Part shown: one piece after another, positions 36,056-43,660 of the stretch
How positions within the stretch are numbered: position 1 is the first letter of the stretch
Layout of the letters: each line of letters opens with the position of its first letter
DNA from: Rhodococcus sp. 06-462-5
GTDB lineage: Bacteria > Actinomycetota > Actinomycetes > Mycobacteriales > Mycobacteriaceae
Assembly: GCF_002258315.1 (NCBI RefSeq)
Contig: NZ_NOYD01000014.1
Span: forward strand, 124,001 to 188,000
DNA: 64,000 nt
Reading direction: 5' to 3'
The notes under the pieces: model-generated
The model's input: the letters and a program-made list of their open reading frames with translations, nothing else
Told to the model about the DNA's origin: nothing
Databases searched by the model: none
Program-made: the position numbers and the translations under genes

Positions 36056-37140
36056 CTGCGTAGCGCGCTGTCGTAATCGGCGCAGACCCGCTCCCACGTG
36101 TAGTGATCGTGAGCGCGTTGGGTCGAGATGGTACTGAACTTCTGCTGTAGATCGGTGTCGTTGAGCAACGTTTCGATACCTGCGGCAATACTGTTCGCCG
36201 TCGGGTCGACGAAGAGTGCTCCATCGCCGAGAACCTCGCGGTTGTAGACGGTATCTCTGGCCACTACTGGTGCCCCGCACGCCATTGCCTGCACCAAAGC
36301 CGGGTTTGTGCCGCCCACGCTGTGACCGTGGAAATATGCCCCGGCGTTCTCCCACAGTGAGAACAATGTGTCGTCGTCGCTCAGATGCCCGTACCACCGA
36401 ACGTTGGGATTCTCCGCGGCGAGAGCGGCCACGCGTTCGTCGAATTCTCCTCCGTAGCCTGAGGATCCCACGATGACCACTTTCACACGGTCGCAGAGCT
36501 TCTCGGCCGCATCGAGAAAGGCGGCGATCGTGTTCTCGGGTACGAAGCGTGCGACCATCAGCACATACTTGCGTCGACCGAGCCCGTCGGGTGGGTCATC
36601 TCCAGTCCGAGGATCACCACCGTACGGAATGAACACCCCGGTTCGGCCCGAGAGGTCCTCCCATCGAGCACCGAGTTCACGTGAGTCGTAGATCAGCGTA
36701 GTGGCATGCTGCGCCGTCGCGCGCCCGCCGATGGCGAAGATCGTCTTGGCGACACGGCCCCATTTCTCACGTTCCCACTCGATACCGTCGACGTTGACCA
36801 TCGTGGGAATTCCCCGGGCGCGAAGCAGTGGCAGCCAAAATCCATTCGCAACGTTCATCACCAGTGCCACATCGGGTTTCGTGGCAACGGCGTGCAGAGC
36901 GGAGGTGGCTCCATATGTGAGAGTGCTTGCGGATTTGCTGTCGATTCCTGGCGTGATCACCGACCGCACTCGGTGATCTTTATCTGCCGGATTCGAGCTC
37001 AGTGCAGTATGTCTGCCGTAGACCACCACGTTCCAACCGCGATCGGCCAGGTAGGGGGCAAGGTGTCGAACCAGGGTCTCGAATCCACCGTAGAAACTCG
37101 GATATCCGCGCGTGCCGATTATTGCGATCGTACGAGTCAT
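36004..37140 (-). CDS. Glycosyltransferase family 4 with DUF1972-type N-terminus
   Basis: A GT-B glycosyltransferase of about 378 aa. The start TIAIIGTRGYPSFYGGFET is the signature of the DUF1972 rhamnosyl/galactosyltransferase group, followed by VNVDGIEWEREKWG. The C-terminal domain has YVLMVARFVPENTIAAFLDA, VRWYGHLSDDDTLFSLWENA and HGHSVGGTNPALVQAMACGAP. ATG 37140 is used because GGTGGGGG lies about six bases upstream; GTG 37152 would precede that site. It shares its last 52 bases with the opposite-strand GT2 gene. Its 5' side faces a long gene-free stretch that contains a decayed wzz gene. Confidence 0.93.
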   Translation of the reverse strand: MTRTIAIIGTRGYPSFYGGFETLVRHLAPYLADRGWNVVVYGRHTALSSNPADKDHRVRSVITPGIDSKSASTLTYGATSALHAVATKPDVALVMNVANGFWLPLLRARGIPTMVNVDGIEWEREKWGRVAKTIFAIGGRATAQHATTLIYDSRELGARWEDLSGRTGVFIPYGGDPRTGDDPPDGLGRRKYVLMVARFVPENTIAAFLDAAEKLCDRVKVVIVGSSGYGGEFDERVAALAAENPNVRWYGHLSDDDTLFSLWENAGAYFHGHSVGGTNPALVQAMACGAPVVARDTVYNREVLGDGALFVDPTANSIAAGIETLLNDTDLQQKFSTISTQRAHDHYTWERVCADYDSALRSHLPSDSVVSEPKTARE

Positions 37141-37452
37141 GTGTGCCCCCACCGGAAAGTGATGCGCTGTGCGCTCGTCGACCTCCGTGCACGATCGATA
37201 AATGCGCCGTCGAGCGCGATGTTATACAACAATTTCCTAGTTGGCTGAGTAAGTGAGAGATGCGAATACTTGGGCGCGCGAACAGCTTTCGGAAACAGTC
37301 AACGACCCGTAGAATTGGACGCCGATGCAGGAATGGATCCGAAAAGACGGTTTAGACGCCGGTGGGTTCCCCGAATTGCTGGCAGTATTGAATTGGTCGG
37401 TTTGTTACGTTGGCCGGTAAGTTCGCTAAAGTACTGATTGGGGATGGTGTGA

Positions 37453-37629
37453 CGAATCGCAGAGGGGTCAACGGCACGAGAAATCGCAAAGACGATCGCT
37501 GCGGGATGTGGGTTGATTCTCGTGACGCCGATGTACGAATCGCGCGCCCAGGTGTCCAAGCTGATCTCGTCCGCTGCCGACAGGTCTCCGGAGCTCGCGC
37601 GGGGGATCGGCAACGCGGCCGCGAAGTAA
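37453..37629 (+). pseudogene. Decayed wzz (chain-length determinant) fragment
   Basis: A 58-residue open stretch bounded by stops reads, in one frame, AAGCGLILVTPMYESRAQ then VSKLISSAADRSPELARGI and GNAAAK. TPMYESRAQ matches TPVYESRTQ and SPELARGIGNAAA matches SPELARDIANTMA of the intact Wzz at 43661. In that protein 76 residues separate the two motifs; here only 11 do, so the middle is deleted, and no proper N-terminal helix or second helix remains. GTTACG and GTGACG boxes lie upstream, as for the intact gene. It is most likely a remnant of a third wzz copy in this stretch. Confidence 0.7.
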
Positions 37630-37919
37630 GTCAGCGCACTCGGTCCGAGCTGGATTGTCCCCAGCTGTCGATCCTGGTCGATATCGCATCGCGTGGCGTG
37701 TCGTGGCGCCGCTTCGAGCGCGGCATCCGATCCGGGCGAGAAAGGCGGCTGCAGGGGTGAGTCGACCGGCAGTTCGAGACCGGTGGGGTGTTCAGGATCA
37801 CTTAACGTGACGTGACGGGTGCGTGCTTGTCTATCGTCGGTGCACAGGCGTCTGTCACCGTGGTGGAGGAGCTCAGCCGAACAACGAAGTTCGCGCACAG
37901 AATCAGGCCCGGTTCCTCG

Positions 37920-37931
37920 GTGACACGTCAC
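37920..37931. promoter_or_regulatory. Inverted repeat GTGAC-AC-GTCAC
   Basis: Five-base inverted arms with a two-base centre, 160 bases upstream of the Wzz-kinase start. The same GTGAC-NN-GTCAC core forms the middle of the palindrome at 10632-10647 before the second sugar transferase gene. Confidence 0.35.
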
Positions 37932-38091
37932 AACGGGGAATTGACTTGATTGTGCTCGCATATCGAACGAATGAATTGACTCGCGTTGCGCCCGGGTCCA
38001 TCCGGTGCACGGAATGCGACCAGCTATGTAACGATTGAGCCACGCAGTGACACGTCGCGAGTAGTACGAAAACAAATTAGGAGCGCGAAGC

Positions 38092-39714
38092 ATGGAGATA
38101 CAGGATTATCTGAGAATCCTGAAGGCGAGGTGGATCATCATCGCCGTCACCATGATCGTCGCCATCTTGGGTGCCCTGGGCGCGTCCCTGTTGACGACGC
38201 CGCTCTACGAGTCGAGCGCACGGATGTTCGTCTCCACCTCCGGTGGAACGTCGGTGAGTGAGACGTACCAGGGCAACTTGTTCTCGCAGCAGCGAGTGGC
38301 GTCCTACTCGGAGTTGGTGACCAGCGAGGCACTGGCAGCCCGAGTGCTCGACGTCCTTCCCCTCGGATTGACGCCGTCGCAGTTGGCCGCGAAGGTCAAG
38401 GCGTCGTCGACTCCCGACACCGTTCTGTTCGACATCACCGTCACCGACCCGTCCCCCGCGGTGGCTCGCGACATCGCCAACGCGATGGCCTCGGAGCTGA
38501 CATCACAGGTACGCGACCTCGAAACCCCCGAGGACGGCGGAACCCCGTCGGCGGGAGTGAAGACCTTCCAGCAGGCCGATGCGTCCGCATCGCCGGTCAG
38601 CCCGAACACCAAGCGAAACCTGGCCCTCGGTGCGGCCGTCGGCCTGTTGCTCGGTATCGCACTTGCCGTATTGCGTGATCGTCTGGACAACACCATCAAG
38701 GACCGTCGCGAGATCGAGTCGATCTCCGGCAAGGCGTTGGTGGGCACCATCCCGTTCGACAAGGAGCGCAAGACGCATCCGGCCGTCGACTTCCAGGATC
38801 TTGCCCAGTCGTCCAGTGCCGAGGCCTTCCGTGAGCTCCGCACCAACCTGCAGTTCCTCGAAGTCGACCATCCTCCGCGCGTCATCGTCGTCACCAGCGC
38901 GATTCCGAGTGAAGGCAAAACCACAACAGCGGTGAACTTGGCAATCTCGCTCGCCGAGGCCGGCCACCACGTCGCCCTTGTCGAGGGCGATCTGCGTCGG
39001 CCCCGCGTCTCGAAGTATCTGGGTCTCATCGGTTCGGTCGGCCTCAGCACCGTCCTTGCCGGACAGGCGAAGGTCGACGAGGTGCTTCAGCCGACCAGGT
39101 ACGAGGGACTGCAAGCCATGGCGTCCGGCCCGATTCCGCCGAACCCGTCCGAGCTCCTGGGCTCGGAGGCATCTCGGGCGCTGTTGGTGGAACTCCGTTC
39201 CAAGTTCGACTACGTCATCATCGACGGCGCACCTCTGTTGCCGGTCACCGACTCGGCAGTCCTGACGACGCACGCCGACGGTGCTCTCCTGGTCACCCGA
39301 TACGGGCACACCAAGAGCAACGAATTGTCCAGGGCCATTGGCAACTTGGAAACGATTGGTGCGCACGTCCTCGGTGTGGTGCTGGCATTGACGCCCTCCA
39401 AGAAGGGCGACATGTACAGCTACTCGTACAACTACACCGCCGATACCAATCTGCCCAAGCAGGTGACACCGCCGGTTCCCGCGCCTGCACCTCAGGCTCC
39501 GGTCGCAGCGCCGGCTCCTCCGACCCCCGCAGCGGCACCTGCGCCGCAACCGACCTCGGCGCGCCCCGGATCGACCCAGACCGCATCGGCTGCACCGAGC
39601 GCAGCCGCACGTACTGCAGCTCCCGCCGCCGCGCCGTACTCGCGGGCACGGCGTCCCGAGGCACCCGGTGATCTGCCCAGAAACGGCGTCGAGAACCCCC
39701 GTCTGAGGAAATAG
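38092..39714 (+). CDS. Wzz-BY-kinase with long Pro/Ala-rich tail
   Basis: A 540-aa co-polymerase/tyrosine autokinase. The Wzz part has helix 1 (about residues 14-36), TPLYESSARMFVSTSG, QQRVASYSELVTSEAL, DPSPAVARDIANAMASEL and helix 2 near residues 175-195. The kinase part has Walker A AIPSEGKTTTAVNLAISLAE, Walker A' ALVEGDLRRPR (Glu-Gly in place of the more usual Asp-Ala) and Walker B VIIDGAPLLPVTDS. The tyrosine cluster MYSYSYNY follows at about residue 440, then an unusual tail of about 90 residues rich in Pro and Ala, possibly a flexible spacer. ATG 38092 follows TTAGGAG. A strong hairpin lies just after the stop. Confidence 0.95.
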   Translation: MEIQDYLRILKARWIIIAVTMIVAILGALGASLLTTPLYESSARMFVSTSGGTSVSETYQGNLFSQQRVASYSELVTSEALAARVLDVLPLGLTPSQLAAKVKASSTPDTVLFDITVTDPSPAVARDIANAMASELTSQVRDLETPEDGGTPSAGVKTFQQADASASPVSPNTKRNLALGAAVGLLLGIALAVLRDRLDNTIKDRREIESISGKALVGTIPFDKERKTHPAVDFQDLAQSSSAEAFRELRTNLQFLEVDHPPRVIVVTSAIPSEGKTTTAVNLAISLAEAGHHVALVEGDLRRPRVSKYLGLIGSVGLSTVLAGQAKVDEVLQPTRYEGLQAMASGPIPPNPSELLGSEASRALLVELRSKFDYVIIDGAPLLPVTDSAVLTTHADGALLVTRYGHTKSNELSRAIGNLETIGAHVLGVVLALTPSKKGDMYSYSYNYTADTNLPKQVTPPVPAPAPQAPVAAPAPPTPAAAPAPQPTSARPGSTQTASAAPSAAARTAAPAAAPYSRARRPEAPGDLPRNGVENPRLRK

Positions 39715-39717
39715 GCG

Positions 39718-39749
39718 CTGGGCGATCGGAATCCATCACGATCGCCCAG
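39718..39749. terminator. Bidirectional hairpin terminator after the Wzz-kinase gene
   Basis: CTGGGCGATCG (39718-39728) and its exact inverse CGATCGCCCAG (39739-39749) form a perfect 11-bp stem with a 10-base loop, three bases past the Wzz-kinase stop. It also covers the end of the convergent holin-like gene, so it can serve both strands. It marks the left edge of the phage-like cassette. Confidence 0.7.
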
Positions 39750-39927
39750 AGCTTCGCTTGGGCCGTCCACTCGCGCCGACGACTACGCCCGCGAGGGTCA
39801 TCGTGGCGAGTACGACCGGTGTCGTGACATTCGGTACCTGAGCGGCGATGGCGACAGCGAACAGTATCTGAATCACGGCCGTCACCTTGTCGCTGATGCT
39901 GGGTTCGATCGGCTTCTTCTGGCTCAT
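39736..39927 (-). CDS. Holin-like small membrane protein
   Basis: A 63-aa protein with a soluble N-terminus (MSQKKPIEPSISDK), two short hydrophobic helices (VTAVIQILFAVAIAAQ and VVLATMTLAGVVVGAS) joined by a tight turn, and a basic tail. This is the size and topology of actinophage holins, though such small proteins have little diagnostic sequence. Its start has a good upstream GGAG (CAGGAGCCACTC). It lies at the left end of a group of phage-like genes and points the opposite way from the LamG-like and hydrolase genes. A plain two-helix membrane protein is the alternative. Confidence 0.6.
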   Translation of the reverse strand: MSQKKPIEPSISDKVTAVIQILFAVAIAAQVPNVTTPVVLATMTLAGVVVGASGRPKRSSGRS

Positions 39928-40022
39928 GAGTGGCTCCTGACCTGTGGAATGTGGATTACCAGGCCGAAGCTACACCCTGCGTGCGCCATGAAAGGTGTTC
40001 GGTTACAGCGCATTCGGGAGTT

Positions 40023-40184
40023 GTGTGCCGCAGGGAAGAGGCTCTCGACACGCGTTATGCGCCCTTCACGCTGCGCGCTCGCGTCGTAGATCAGGCCGGT
40101 GAGCCGATCCCCACCAAGGCCGCAGACATCGTCCTCGACGCCAACGGCGAAATCGACGACATCATCATCAGGACGGTGGTCTGA
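40023..40184 (+). CDS. Small phage-like protein
   Basis: A protein of about 53 aa ending TKAADIVLDANGEIDDIIIR plus TVV. The C-terminal part is compact and acidic, with alternating hydrophobic residues, as in small structural-module proteins next to phage tail genes; I do not recognise a named family. The start is uncertain: GTG 40023 is used, but no good ribosome site lies before it, and the gene could be the stump of a longer one truncated at the cassette edge. The next gene's ATG begins two bases after its stop, so the two are likely co-expressed. Confidence 0.4.
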   Translation: MCRREEALDTRYAPFTLRARVVDQAGEPIPTKAADIVLDANGEIDDIIIRTVV

Positions 40185-40185
40185 C

Positions 40186-40916
40186 ATGGCGTACATGCGC
40201 GACAAGCGCGGGTCCCGGCTCGACCACCTCGACCCCCGCCGCGACCTCCCATCGTCCCTGCTCGCCTGGTACGACCCGTCGATTCTCGCGATCGCGTCGG
40301 GCGCGACAGTGCCCTTCCTGCCCGACATGTCGGGCAACGGACACCACCTCACTCAGGTCACTGCGGCACGTCGACCAACCGTCGCGACCAATCCCGCAGG
40401 CAAGAAGTACCTTGCGTGCGGTGCGAACGCCTACCTGACTCGCTCCCTGCTCGGCAACGGCGACTGGCTGCAGCCGAGTGCCGGTATCGCACAGCCGCTC
40501 ACCTTCATCGCCGTCGCACGGGCAACCGTGGCCGCACCGAACGGCACCCCCCCGGGTACCTCATCAGCGGCACCGCGCAGGACTGCACCGTCGCCCTGGA
40601 CAGCAACCTCGGCTGCGTGCAGATCCGGGCTGCATCGAACTCCAGCGGTGGACCCGCAGCCGACGACGGGCAGTGGCACATCTTCGCGGCGATCCTCACT
40701 CCACTCGGCAACGCCACGCTCATCGACGGCTATCTCGTCGCGTCGTCCACGACCCAGACGCACGGCGCGAACACGCTGCGCGGACTGGCGCTCGGGTCGA
40801 ACGGAGGCGGTACCGCGCCGTGGGTGGGTGACATTGCCGAAGCGATGGTCTTCAACTCCGCGCTCACCTTCGAGCAGGTCGCACTCATCACAACCGCATT
40901 GGGGGAGAAGTGGTAG
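40186..40916 (+). pseudogene. LamG/concanavalin-like (phage tail-type) protein, frameshifted at a C7 tract
   Basis: Two frames make one protein. The first runs from ATG 40186 (MAYMRDKRGSRLDHLDP, then LAWYDPSILAIASG and PFLPDMSGNGHHLTQV) to the run of seven C at 40547-40553. The continuation GYLISGTAQDCTVALDSN to ALTFEQVALITTALGEKW lies in another frame, as if one C were missing. The pattern LAWYDPS, DMSGNGHHL, DGQWHIFAAIL and GDIAEAMVFN is that of concanavalin/LamG-like domains of phage tail and bacterial surface proteins. The cause may be a real frameshift, slippage-based phase variation or a sequencing error. Its stop overlaps the hydrolase gene start. Confidence 0.7.
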
Positions 40917-41677
40917 CCACCGCAACACCGCAGCAGATGATCACATTCGAGCAGACCGTCCAGCCGAACGGTCAGGCCTGCCGCATCTGGGAACCCCCGG
41001 TGCTACTGCCCGACGCGCCCCTGATCATCGTGTCCCATCAGTACACCGGCAACGAGCAGATTGCCCCGAGCGCAGCGGGCTACACCTACGCCGTGATCAC
41101 CGCCTGCATCGCCGAAGGGTGGCGGGTGGCCGCGTCCAACATGCACGCGAACTCGTGGGGAAACCCGACTGCCGTCAACGACAACGTCGATCTGTACTCG
41201 ATGATGAACACCCGCCAGGCCGTGCCGAAGGTCCTCATGTGGGGTCAGTCGATGGGTGGCCTCGCATCGGCACTAGCTGTCCCGGACGGCCGCATCCCCG
41301 TGGTCGGTGTAGCGCTCATCGACGCCGTGACCAACCTCGCGAAGGCATACGGACCGAGCGCCGGATTCGCCGACTTCTCGGGCACTATCAAGACTGCGTA
41401 CGGCATCGCCTCGGATGGCTCGGACTACGCGGCGAAAACGGCGGGATCAGACCCGAACTTACTGGCCGCGTCCGCCTTCACTTCCAAGCGCTGGCGGTTC
41501 TACCAGTCGACCTCAGACACCACGCAGGTCGAGAAGGCGACGAACGCTGACGCATTCAGAACGAAGATCGCGGCGGCACCGGAGTCCGGAATGGTCACCC
41601 ACCGCGGCGGGCACCTCGCGAACTACTGCACCCACCCGGCTGACTTCGTCGCGTTCGCGAAACGCTGCTTCGCGTAG
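40910..41677 (+). CDS. Alpha/beta-hydrolase in phage-like cassette
   Basis: A 255-aa alpha/beta-hydrolase without signal peptide. The nucleophile elbow is LMWGQSMGGLASAL (G-x-S-x-G); a probable oxyanion/first strand is LIIVSHQYTGNEQ, and the catalytic His is in VTHRGGHLANYC. The GTG at 40910 follows GGGGGAG and overlaps the end of the LamG-like gene. The link to a LamG-like gene and a nearby holin-like gene suggests a phage tail- or lysis-associated esterase acting on the mycolate envelope or on polysaccharide, analogous in idea to LysB, but it lacks diagnostic LysB motifs. It meets the SGNH gene tail to tail with no gap. Confidence 0.8.
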   Translation: MVATATPQQMITFEQTVQPNGQACRIWEPPVLLPDAPLIIVSHQYTGNEQIAPSAAGYTYAVITACIAEGWRVAASNMHANSWGNPTAVNDNVDLYSMMNTRQAVPKVLMWGQSMGGLASALAVPDGRIPVVGVALIDAVTNLAKAYGPSAGFADFSGTIKTAYGIASDGSDYAAKTAGSDPNLLAASAFTSKRWRFYQSTSDTTQVEKATNADAFRTKIAAAPESGMVTHRGGHLANYCTHPADFVAFAKRCFA

Positions 41678-42448
41678 CTATTCCGAGCTGTCTACCGGCC
41701 GATTCTCGATCGCGGTCTGGATCTGCGGCGCGAGCAGGTCAGCCATGTACTGGTGACCTTCATCGGTCGGCAGCGAGCCATCCTGTCCGATGAACTTCGC
41801 GTTCTCGCCGCGAAACCAGCCCTCCGCGATTGGGTCCACGAATGTGGCACCCGCGGCTACTGCGTTCCGTTGCAACACGTCACGAACTGCGAGAATGTCA
41901 CCGGGCACCTCGGGGTCCGGGGATGGCGGGCCGACCACGACGAGTGAGGCTTCCGGCGAACGTGACCGGATCAGTTCGTAGAGGTTGCGGCTGGTGGTGT
42001 CGACGTCCATGCCGCGGTCGTACCCTCCACCGAACACGACAACGAGATCGACGAGCGGCCTCGGGGTGTTAGCGAACAGGTCTTGGAACGTGTAGCCGGT
42101 CGGACCTCGCCGCGTGTACCCGGTGCTGAGTGACGCTTGACTCGTGAACGTGAATCGGTACGCGCCCTCGTTCAATCCGATGTTCGCGCGCTGCACCCAG
42201 TTCTGGCGTTTCAGCCCACCTTGCAGCGAACCGGCCGTGTACGAGTCCCCGATGACGAAGACGGATGCTGCAGGTTTCGGCGGTGGCGCGGTGTAAATCG
42301 CCGCTGCGCTCTGCGCCTCGTTGGTCGTGCGGCTGAACTGGCCGTTCTGCCAGACCACTCCCGCGACGACTGCGATCAGGGTGAAGGCCACCAGTAGTCC
42401 GACTGCGACTTTGCTGCGGTCGTACGCACGCGGGTCCGTGTTTGCCAT
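41678..42448 (-). CDS. Membrane-anchored SGNH/GDSL-like hydrolase in phage-like cassette
   Basis: A 256-aa protein with an N-terminal membrane helix (about residues 13-33), a Pro-rich spacer (APPPKPAAS) and an SGNH domain with VFVIGDSYTAG (Ser69). The middle block VVVFGGGYDRGMD lacks the usual Asn, and the C-terminal block DGSLPTDEGHQYMAD lacks the usual D-x-x-H-P, although D-E-G-H could serve. Activity is therefore uncertain. The ATG at 42448 lies only seven bases after a 19-base sequence repeated at 43456, which may be a promoter. It resembles the anchored SGNH protein at 22964 in layout. Confidence 0.82.
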   Translation of the reverse strand: MANTDPRAYDRSKVAVGLLVAFTLIAVVAGVVWQNGQFSRTTNEAQSAAAIYTAPPPKPAASVFVIGDSYTAGSLQGGLKRQNWVQRANIGLNEGAYRFTFTSQASLSTGYTRRGPTGYTFQDLFANTPRPLVDLVVVFGGGYDRGMDVDTTSRNLYELIRSRSPEASLVVVGPPSPDPEVPGDILAVRDVLQRNAVAAGATFVDPIAEGWFRGENAKFIGQDGSLPTDEGHQYMADLLAPQIQTAIENRPVDSSE

Positions 42449-42454
42449 GCGTGC

Positions 42455-42473
42455 ATCATGCCGTACCGCCCGG
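42455..42473. repeat. 19-base repeat, copy 1 (ATCATGCCGTACCGCCCGG)
   Basis: An identical 19-base sequence occurs at 43456-43474. Both copies lie upstream of minus-strand genes of the phage-like cassette, in the same orientation, 7 and 50 bases from the start codons. A shared promoter or operator, or a recombination scar, are the main options. Confidence 0.6.
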
Positions 42474-42533
42474 TCTGGCCGCTCGGCAAGCTGCCGTGTC
42501 CCCAGCGGCTTTCGAGCTGTGCAGATGATCGCG

Positions 42534-43406
42534 TCAATCCTCCGCAGGGAACACGAAGTGCGAGAGAAATCCACCAACCGGCCGACCGAGAGACGCCCCG
42601 GGTAGGGGAGGTGATTCACGGGCGAACCGCTCAACGGCCGACCCCACCATTGCGAACCCGGCAGCCGGAACGGGTGGCTCGAACGGCCAGGTGAACTGTT
42701 GCGGTTGAGGCCAAAGCATCAGCAGTTGACTCGTTGTCGTGGACTGGATTTCCGAGGTCATGAGATCGACGACCACCTTTGCCGTGGACGTGCCGTACGT
42801 CGAAGCGCAGCCAATGGTCGAGAGGAAGACGTCCCCGATCATCAGGTTGTGTTGCTGCAGGTGCAGATTGGGCTCAGCTCCCAACTTGGGCTTCGTGCCG
42901 GTTTCGGACAACAGGGACTGGCTCCACCAGGTATTTTCGGCTAGGCCATTCGAGCTAGTTCGTCCAAGAAAAACCCGCCAGTGGTCGGGAGGTCGGCGGT
43001 TCGCGAAGACGTGCTTCAGATCAGATTGTTGAACCGCGTGATGCGGATCGGCGAAGGCCCTCATCATGCAGGTTTTCACCGCCCAGAGCGCGAGCAATTG
43101 AGCAGAACCTGCGTCCACGAGTGTCTGTTTGCCGTGCACCATAGGCCACAACGTCGGCTCTGTAGCAACCTCAAGGTCATTCATCCAGCCGTTGTTGCAC
43201 TGCGCGCAGACCCGTTTCACCTGTGTTTCTTCAAACGGGGTCTTCCCCCGGAGGTTCCTTGCATCTCCGGACATTAAGTTCTTATGTCTGTAGTTCGTGA
43301 CCTCGTCTGTATGCAACCGTCTGTACGCATTCCGAAAAACGTGCTCTTTCGTCACGGGCCGGTTGCCGCAGAACACGCAGGATCGACCGGCGTTCGCCTC
43401 TGTCAT
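42534..43406 (-). CDS. HNH-type zinc-finger protein, putative endonuclease
   Basis: A 290-aa soluble protein. The N-terminus has CVFCGNRPVTKEHVFRNAYR and then RVCAQCNNGWMNDLE: two C-x2-C knuckles around a T-K-E-H element, the pattern of a widespread HNH-like family. The remaining 200 residues are unassigned, with several Trp-rich segments. ATG 43406 is chosen because it directly precedes the first knuckle; a longer frame upstream has no support. It sits at the right end of the phage-like cassette and has a copy of the 19-base repeat 50 bases upstream. A role as a mobile-element or defence nuclease is inference. Confidence 0.75.
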   Translation of the reverse strand: MTEANAGRSCVFCGNRPVTKEHVFRNAYRRLHTDEVTNYRHKNLMSGDARNLRGKTPFEETQVKRVCAQCNNGWMNDLEVATEPTLWPMVHGKQTLVDAGSAQLLALWAVKTCMMRAFADPHHAVQQSDLKHVFANRRPPDHWRVFLGRTSSNGLAENTWWSQSLLSETGTKPKLGAEPNLHLQQHNLMIGDVFLSTIGCASTYGTSTAKVVVDLMTSEIQSTTTSQLLMLWPQPQQFTWPFEPPVPAAGFAMVGSAVERFARESPPLPGASLGRPVGGFLSHFVFPAED

Positions 43407-43455
43407 GAGCGTGCTTCCGCAACGTTGGGATGCTGACCGATTCGCATGTGCAGCA

Positions 43456-43474
43456 ATCATGCCGTACCGCCCGG
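43456..43474. repeat. 19-base repeat, copy 2
   Basis: Identical to 42455-42473. It lies 50 bases upstream of the HNH-like gene start on the minus strand and near the right edge of the cassette. Similarity between the two sites ends soon outside the 19 bases. Confidence 0.6.
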
Positions 43475-43660
43475 CGCTGCCTCGCCTGAAACGGGTGCAT
43501 AACGCGAGATATTTGTGCGAACAAGCCGGTCGATTCCATAGCCTCGAGACGCGAAAGTTCATTCGATTGAACGACGTTACGGGTGTCAAAGCCGGCCAGG
43601 TCGGTGCGTCGAGGAGTTCTCATAGCGTGACGCGAGACTGGGAGATGGGGAGGGATCGGG

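Larger units (their letters stand above)
37141..38091. other. 951-base stretch without an intact gene: wzz relic and long leader of the Wzz-kinase gene
   Basis: No intact gene is seen on either strand; a long minus-strand frame (37299-38093) reads antisense through the relic and has no recognisable content. Within it lie a decayed wzz fragment (37453-37629), a direct repeat CGTGACGTGACG at 37806-37817, the palindrome at 37920-37931, and the box series ATGTAACGA, AGTGACAC, AGTACGAAAA at 38026-38072 shared with the 6.9-kb promoter. The region most likely holds the regulated promoter of the Wzz-kinase gene. Confidence 0.5.

Noticed and set aside
37299-38093. Long minus-strand open frame of 264 codons upstream of the Wzz-kinase gene
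   Set aside because: It reads antisense through the wzz relic and the promoter region, shows no domain or membrane pattern, and has no ribosome site; long antisense frames are common in GC-rich DNA.
39736-43406. Intact prophage with attachment sites
   Set aside because: No integrase, capsid, portal or terminase gene, no tRNA, and the only repeat found (19 bases) lies inside the cassette rather than at its borders.
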